Positions 6,751 through 10,797 of a stretch of 10,797 bases of DNA are shown here, piece after piece. Source of the stretch: JBCCGE01 sp039029455 (GTDB lineage: Bacteria > Pseudomonadota > Gammaproteobacteria > Arenicellales > Poriferihabitantaceae). The stretch's first letter is position 1, and each line of letters begins with the position of its first letter. The notes beneath the pieces were generated by a model. That model saw only the letters and a program-made list of their open reading frames with translations. It ran no database searches and had not been told where the DNA came from. Location: positions 1 to 10,797 of the forward strand of contig JBCCGE010000103.1 of assembly GCA_039029455.1 (NCBI GenBank), read 5' to 3'. The position numbers and the translations under genes are program-made.

Positions 6751-7782
6751 CTAATTACAAATAATGACCACGGAACCGTCGCCAGGATTACCCCCGATCG
6801 ACAGTGCGTTTCCACCTTCTGCACCAGTCCCTCCGTCCTGACCCGCGCCGCCGCTGCCACCTGAACTTTCACCAAAGCCTCCATCTCCAAGGACACCGCC
6901 CAATACTCCTTCCATAGCGTTACCGCCGTCGTCACCATTTGACTCACCGGCACCCTCTCCGGAGTCTGCACCACCGCCACCGCCGCCACCGCTGCCACCG
7001 CCACGGCCGCCGCTGGCTCCGACAAGTATCGTGGCACCGTTCAGAACCGCTGATGCACCGCCACCGCCGGCAGATCCGCCACCTCCGCCGCCTCCGCCGC
7101 CGGCACCGGAACCAAGCGCCTGCCCGCCCGATCCTGATTCACCAAGAGCACCGGACGACGCACCCATCTGCCCCGGAACTGAACCCGCACCCGCAGTACC
7201 CGCGGCGCCTGGTGAACCTGCCGTGCCAGGCGTGCTCGAGCCATCACCGGGTTCGCCGTCGCCCCCTCCACCGCCGGTTCCGCCCGAACCGCCCTGAGAA
7301 CCCACCAACACGGTCAGCATGTCTCCGGGAGAAACGGGAACATTCATGTTCTGATTTATACTTCCAGCGAAGCCTTCGCCACCCAGACCTCCAGCGCCGC
7401 CAAGGCCTGCAGTAACAATAGCGCCCTGAGAGAAAAACCGTCCGTCACCGCCGGCACCTCCTTGTCCACCCTCACCGCCTTGCGCACCGCGAGTAACAAT
7501 ACTCAGGGATGACACGCCTGCAGGTACAGCAACCATATAGGTCCCTGGAATATCAAAAACCTGACCGCCAGGTTCACAACTCAGCGATGAATCGCTGCTG
7601 CCGTTCCCTGGATCATCACCTGGATCCATCGTCGGGTTGGTCGATGAAGCATGATTGGGCAATATGATTCCGTTCACAACCGGCCGAACCCAATCGGCGG
7701 GAATCTGCGCAGCCAGCACCGCTGTGCCGCTTCCGGCTGATAATCGCTTAAGCAGTCGGCGTCGTTGATTAGATATCGTCAT
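6751..7782 (-). CDS. Secreted glycine-rich protein with Tat-like N terminus
   Basis: This 343-residue protein starts at ATG 7782 with a strong ribosome binding site (GAGGAGG, 8 nt upstream). The N terminus R7-R-R-L-L-K-R followed by a small-residue stretch to A25 resembles a Tat signal, though its hydrophobic core is short. Residues 45-68 are a Ser/Asp/Pro linker. A beta-strand-like segment follows (73-98, including PGTYMVAVPAGVSSLSIV), then about 240 residues very rich in Gly, broken by strands at 118-126, 147-161 and 245-256, and a final strand SVVIIC. This layout matches the Gly_rich family (PF12810), related to the glycine-rich domain of ALK/LTK receptors, which packs polyglycine II helices. 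C69 and C342 could link the ends. An adhesive or surface role is inferred; no catalytic motif is visible. The gene stands alone, converging with the DoeB-like gene. Confidence 0.75.
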   Translation of the reverse strand: MTISNQRRRLLKRLSAGSGTAVLAAQIPADWVRPVVNGIILPNHASSTNPTMDPGDDPGNGSSDSSLSCEPGGQVFDIPGTYMVAVPAGVSSLSIVTRGAQGGEGGQGGAGGDGRFFSQGAIVTAGLGGAGGLGGEGFAGSINQNMNVPVSPGDMLTVLVGSQGGSGGTGGGGGDGEPGDGSSTPGTAGSPGAAGTAGAGSVPGQMGASSGALGESGSGGQALGSGAGGGGGGGGGSAGGGGASAVLNGATILVGASGGRGGGSGGGGGGGADSGEGAGESNGDDGGNAMEGVLGGVLGDGGFGESSGGSGGAGQDGGTGAEGGNALSIGGNPGDGSVVIICN

Positions 7783-7816
7783 GGCACATCCTCCTCACTG
7801 TCGGTTGATCTTTTGT

Positions 7817-7829
7817 TTCGGTTACCGAA
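7817..7829. promoter_or_regulatory. 13-bp palindrome upstream of the glycine-rich gene
   Basis: TTCGGT and ACCGAA are perfect inverted arms around one central base, 35 bp upstream of the glycine-rich protein start. The position suits an operator in the promoter or leader of that gene. The binding protein is unknown. Confidence 0.3.
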
Positions 7830-7882
7830 TAGTGTACGCGAAATCACTACTATCCAGAATATGCAGTTACTAAGATGTAAGC

Positions 7883-7907
7883 CTTTGATTTAATAATTAA
7901 ATCAAAG
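7883..7907. promoter_or_regulatory. Perfect 25-bp A+T-rich palindrome, candidate operator
   Basis: The arm CTTTGATTTAAT (7883-7894) is the exact reverse complement of 7896-7907, with a single central A. It lies 35 bp after the XRE/cupin gene stop and 101 bp before the glycine-rich gene start, both on the minus strand. The stem is A+T-rich and no T-run follows on the minus strand, so a terminator is less likely than a binding site for a dimeric regulator. The nearest candidate is the adjacent XRE/cupin protein, but this is inference. Confidence 0.45.
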
Positions 7908-7941
7908 ACCATCGTTCCCGTAGCACCACATAATCACCCCA

Positions 7942-8511
7942 TCAGGCGCCGCGCACGACCAGCAATGCCCGAGACTTTTTTGAGCCCGCACGAATACTGT
8001 GTTCGACGTCCGCCGAGTACCGGGCGATATCACCCTTTGAAAGACTCACACTCGATCCTCCGGATTCAACCGTAAGTCGCCCGGCGAGAACGATCAACTC
8101 CTCACCGCTGCCTCTGCGGTGCGCTGCACTTTGCATGACACTCTCGGGATCAAACTCAATTTCATACATTTCCATATTGCCAACATCGGACGGCGCACTC
8201 AGTATTCGAATTCTGCATCCGGATTCACGTGATGTGATCTCTGGAACCTCCGGCGAGCGAATCACCTCATGAATCGTGCTCTCTGCAGGCTCCCCATCGA
8301 GCAAACCGGCAAAATCCACATGCAGCGATTGCGTCAGGTTCCAGAGTATTGCAACAGTCGGGCTGCTCTCTCCGCGTTCGATCTGGGACAGCATCGATCG
8401 AGATACACCGGACAACTTTGAAAGCGCATCCAGACTCAGACCGCGTTCCTTTCGTGTCGATTTAAGACGCTCAGCGAGACGACTGGTAATTTCCGATGTA
8501 GAGGCGACCAT
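7942..8511 (-). CDS. XRE-family regulator with C-terminal cupin domain
   Basis: This 189-residue protein has an N-terminal lambda-repressor-type helix-turn-helix (about 13-65; RLKSTRKERGLSL, then SGVSRSMLSQIERGESSPTV, a very typical recognition helix region) and a C-terminal cupin_2 domain (about 110-187; EELIVLAGRLTV and the final beta strands). Such XRE-cupin regulators often control amino acid or amine catabolism and sense a small ligand in the cupin barrel. It lies 21 nt downstream of tdh in the same direction, so it is probably the last gene of a kbl-tdh-regulator operon and may regulate that operon. The start is ATG 8511; upstream bases show no strong ribosome binding site. The ligand and operator are not known from the sequence. 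Confidence 0.88.
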   Translation of the reverse strand: MVASTSEITSRLAERLKSTRKERGLSLDALSKLSGVSRSMLSQIERGESSPTVAILWNLTQSLHVDFAGLLDGEPAESTIHEVIRSPEVPEITSRESGCRIRILSAPSDVGNMEMYEIEFDPESVMQSAAHRRGSGEELIVLAGRLTVESGGSSVSLSKGDIARYSADVEHSIRAGSKKSRALLVVRGA

Positions 8512-8532
8512 ATTGAATGCGGTGCGAATCGG

Positions 8533-9570
8533 TCAGGTCCAGTCCAGAATGACTTTACCGCTCCCACCTGACAACATGGTTTCAAACCCCAGTCGAAAAT
8601 CGCTGGCCGGAAACCGGTCCGTAATAATCGGGCGAACGTCGAGACCGTTCTGCAGCATCGCAATCATTTTGTACCATGTCTCGAACATCTCGCGACCGTA
8701 AATGCCCTTAATGGTCAGTGATTTAAAAATAACTTTCGACCAGTCCATGGTGTGTTTTCCAGGAGGAATACCAAGAATCGCAATTGATCCCCCCATGATT
8801 ACAGCGTCCATCATTTCATCCAGCGCCTGATGGCTGCCTGACATTTCAAGGCCGACATCGAATCCCTGTCGCATTCCCAGTCTTTCTGACACCGAACGAA
8901 GCGATTCCTCTTTCGCATTGACCGGAATTGCATCAACAATACTGGCGGCAAGGTCCAGACGAGATTGCGCAATGTCCGTAATAACGACATGACGGGCACC
9001 TGCATGCCGTGCAACGGCCGCCGCCATTATCCCAATCGGGCCTGCGCCTGTAATCAGAACGTCCTCACCCAGAAGGTCAAAGCTCAGCGCGGTATGAACG
9101 GCGTTTCCAAGCGGATCCAGAATGGCTCCAAGTTCGTCATCAATATCATCCGGCAGTGGAATTACATTGAATGCGGGCAGCTTCAGGTACTCAGCAAACG
9201 CACCGTCGACATTGACGCCAATTCCGCGGGTTCCAGGATCAAGATGGAACCGCCCGGCTCGTGACTGGCGAGACTGCCCTTCAATCAAATGACCTTCGCC
9301 ACTGACGCGCTGACCGATTTCCAACCCCTCCACCTGATCACCAAGCGCGGCAATTTCACCACAGAATTCGTGGCCAATAATCAACGGTACCGGAATCGTC
9401 GCTGCCGCCCATTCGTCCCATTTCCAGATATGTATATCGGTACCGCATATCGCCGTTCGGCGGACCTTTATCAAAACCTCATTATCTGCAATGACGGGAA
9501 TATCACACCTACGCAGCTCCATCTCAGGACCCGCATTGATTTTGACCAGTGCCTGCATGGTTGCGCTCAT
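8533..9570 (-). CDS. tdh: L-threonine 3-dehydrogenase lacking the structural-zinc cysteines
   Basis: This NAD-dependent medium-chain dehydrogenase oxidises L-threonine to 2-amino-3-oxobutyrate, which Kbl cleaves to glycine and acetyl-CoA. It aligns along its whole length with E. coli Tdh: TAICGTDIHIWKWDEW, VSGEGH, DPLGNAVHTALSFDL, the Rossmann motif GAGPIGIMAAAVA, and KGIYGREMFETWYKM. Catalytic zinc residues C42, H67 and E68 are present. The four structural-zinc cysteines (C93, C96, C99, C107 in E. coli) are replaced by E97, S100, S103 and D111 at identical spacing, so no reading-frame error is involved. The start is ATG 9570, overlapping the kbl stop (ATGA) with GGGG 8 nt upstream; ATG 9558 would give 341 residues, exactly the E. 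coli length, but lacks a ribosome binding site. Tdh activity is very likely retained, with an altered zinc lobe. Confidence 0.92.
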   Translation of the reverse strand: MSATMQALVKINAGPEMELRRCDIPVIADNEVLIKVRRTAICGTDIHIWKWDEWAAATIPVPLIIGHEFCGEIAALGDQVEGLEIGQRVSGEGHLIEGQSRQSRAGRFHLDPGTRGIGVNVDGAFAEYLKLPAFNVIPLPDDIDDELGAILDPLGNAVHTALSFDLLGEDVLITGAGPIGIMAAAVARHAGARHVVITDIAQSRLDLAASIVDAIPVNAKEESLRSVSERLGMRQGFDVGLEMSGSHQALDEMMDAVIMGGSIAILGIPPGKHTMDWSKVIFKSLTIKGIYGREMFETWYKMIAMLQNGLDVRPIITDRFPASDFRLGFETMLSGGSGKVILDWT

Positions 9571-10769
9571 GAGATGATCCCCAAAGTTTGTCCTGCCGAG
9601 TGAAATGCGCCCAGCGCTCGGTCGAGATCATCACGATTGAGCGCCGCACTCATCTGCGTACGAATACGTGCGCGCCCGCGGGGAACCACGGGAAATGCGA
9701 ACGCAGTGGCATATACATCGTTCCGATAGAGCTCCGCGGCAAATTCCTGCGCCAGCTTTGCGTCTTCGATCATCACCGGAATAATCGGATGATCACCTTT
9801 GAGCAAAGTAAACCCCAGAGCTTCAAGCTGCTCCCTCCAATAGGTCTTGTTTTCCGACAGCGTGGTGCGAAGATCCGTTCCTGACTTCACCAGATCAATC
9901 GCCGTGATTGATGCTGCAACAATGGCCGGAGGTAACGTGTTTGAAAACAGGTATGGACGGGCACGTTGCCGCAATATATCGACAACAGCCTGGGGGCCGG
10001 CCACGTAACCGCCGAGTCCGCCACCAAGTGCCTTTCCAAATGTTCCGGTCAATATGTCGACTTTGTCCTCAACATCGAAATGCGACGCGGTGCCGCGACC
10101 CTCGGGACCGAGCACGCCCGTTGAGTGGCAGTCATCAACCATCACCTGCGCGTCATACCGAGTCGCCAGATCGGTCAGATCCGGAAGATTTGCAAGGTAA
10201 CCGTCCATGGAAAATACGCCGTCTGTAGCGATCATAATATGCCGAGCGCCTTTACGCCGGGCCTGTTTGAGGTTCGACTCCAGGTCCTCCATATCATTAT
10301 TGGCGAACCGATAGCGCCGAGCTTTACACAAACGAATACCGTCAATAATCGAAGCATGGTTAAGGCTGTCGGAAACAATCGCGTCCTGATCGCTCAAAAG
10401 CGGTTCAAATAAACCACCGTTGGCGTCGAAACAGGCTGCAAACAAAATGGCGTCATCTTTTTGAAGATAGGCCGCAAGTTTCCGTTCTAGCTCGCGGTGA
10501 ATGGTTTGTGTACCGCATATAAAGCGGACACTGGCGAGACCGTATCCATACTCGGTGATCGCATCGCGAGCGGCGTTGACAATGTCAGGGTGGTTTGCCA
10601 GGCCAAGGTAATTGTTTGCGCACAGATTGATAACTTCCTGTTTCCGATCGCGCTGCTGTACGACAACGCGCCCACTTTGCGGGGACGAAATCTCGCGTTC
10701 AGTTTTGTAAAGACCGGTTTCGCGAAGTTCCTGCAGAGTGGTTTCGAGATGAGTGGTAAATGCGTTCAT
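9567..10769 (-). CDS. kbl: 2-amino-3-ketobutyrate coenzyme A ligase (glycine C-acetyltransferase)
   Basis: This is a cytoplasmic PLP enzyme of the alpha-oxoamine synthase family. It converts 2-amino-3-oxobutyrate plus CoA to glycine and acetyl-CoA, the step after Tdh. The 400 residues match E. coli Kbl (398) throughout: NLCANNYLGLANHP, ASVRFICGTQ, CFDANGGLFE, SLNHASIIDG with H138 stacking on PLP, D212/H215 in VDDCHSTG, PLP lysine K246 in TGTFGKALGG, and the C-terminal ARIRTQMSAA. It is the first gene of the kbl-tdh-regulator operon and overlaps tdh by ATGA. ATG 10769 fits the family N terminus, but no good ribosome binding site precedes it; instead an inverted repeat lies 4 nt upstream, suggesting control of transcription or translation there. 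Confidence 0.96.
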   Translation of the reverse strand: MNAFTTHLETTLQELRETGLYKTEREISSPQSGRVVVQQRDRKQEVINLCANNYLGLANHPDIVNAARDAITEYGYGLASVRFICGTQTIHRELERKLAAYLQKDDAILFAACFDANGGLFEPLLSDQDAIVSDSLNHASIIDGIRLCKARRYRFANNDMEDLESNLKQARRKGARHIMIATDGVFSMDGYLANLPDLTDLATRYDAQVMVDDCHSTGVLGPEGRGTASHFDVEDKVDILTGTFGKALGGGLGGYVAGPQAVVDILRQRARPYLFSNTLPPAIVAASITAIDLVKSGTDLRTTLSENKTYWREQLEALGFTLLKGDHPIIPVMIEDAKLAQEFAAELYRNDVYATAFAFPVVPRGRARIRTQMSAALNRDDLDRALGAFHSAGQTLGIIS

Positions 10770-10772
10770 AGC

Positions 10773-10792
10773 GGTTTCATTACTTTGAAACC
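10773..10792. promoter_or_regulatory. Inverted repeat just upstream of kbl, candidate operator
   Basis: GGTTTCA (10773-10779) and TGAAACC (10786-10792) are perfect 7-bp arms separated by 6 bp. The element ends only 4 nt from the kbl start codon, occupying the place of the ribosome binding site. It could be an operator for the operon's XRE/cupin regulator, or an mRNA hairpin that limits kbl translation. The window ends 5 bp beyond it, so the promoter is not visible. Confidence 0.4.
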
Positions 10793-10797
10793 ACAGC

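Noticed and set aside
6939..7415. Plus-strand frames rich in Pro, Arg and His opposite the glycine-rich gene
   Set aside because: They are the complement of Gly codons. The minus-strand gene has a strong ribosome binding site, an export signal and family-like strands.
9238..9282. Frameshift as the cause of the missing zinc cysteines in Tdh
   Set aside because: Conserved residues on both sides and between the positions align without gaps and with the same spacing, so the replacements are true substitutions.

Overview
The window looks like chromosomal DNA of a Gram-negative proteobacterium, most likely a marine or otherwise salt-exposed gammaproteobacterium. This rests on a strongly acidic outer-membrane barrel protein, a PhoP/PhoQ-type two-component pair, a kbl-tdh operon close to the E. 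coli proteins, and an ectoine-degradation-type deacetylase. No genus is assigned. There are nine convincing protein genes. I found no rRNA, tRNA, insertion sequence, phage gene or CRISPR array.

Layout: (1) 1-300 is non-coding. It holds the end of a tandem repeat array cut by the window edge, several inverted repeats, and a good minus-strand rho-independent terminator. (2) 301-2720, minus strand: a two-gene unit of a Tat-exported, probably lipid-anchored vanadium haloperoxidase-type enzyme followed, with a GTGA overlap, by an outer-membrane porin-like barrel. (3) 2867-5483, plus strand: a three-gene signalling operon, made of a membrane-anchored small protein (PepSY-like core, GPGGG/GAGGG pentapeptide tail), a PhoP/OmpR-family regulator and a PhoQ-like histidine kinase starting at TTG. 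The divergent intergenic region carries three TAAG half-sites exactly 11 bp apart, placed where a regulator would overlap the -35 region, so autoregulation is likely. (4) 5630-6628, plus strand: a zinc carboxypeptidase-fold deacetylase resembling DoeB, without its usual ectoine-pathway neighbours here. (5) 6751-7782, minus strand: a secreted glycine-rich protein with a strong ribosome binding site and palindromes upstream. (6) 7942-10769, minus strand: a kbl-tdh-XRE/cupin regulator operon for threonine catabolism, L-threonine to glycine plus acetyl-CoA.

The most notable observations are these. The threonine dehydrogenase has lost all four cysteines of the structural zinc site (now Glu, Ser, Ser, Asp) while keeping the catalytic zinc motifs. 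The signalling operon combines a TTAAG-type tandem regulator site with a PepSY-like protein ending in a silk-like glycine minisatellite. The haloperoxidase-porin pair lies divergently next to that operon. I see no obvious multi-gene system unlike anything known; the new-looking parts are variations on known families.
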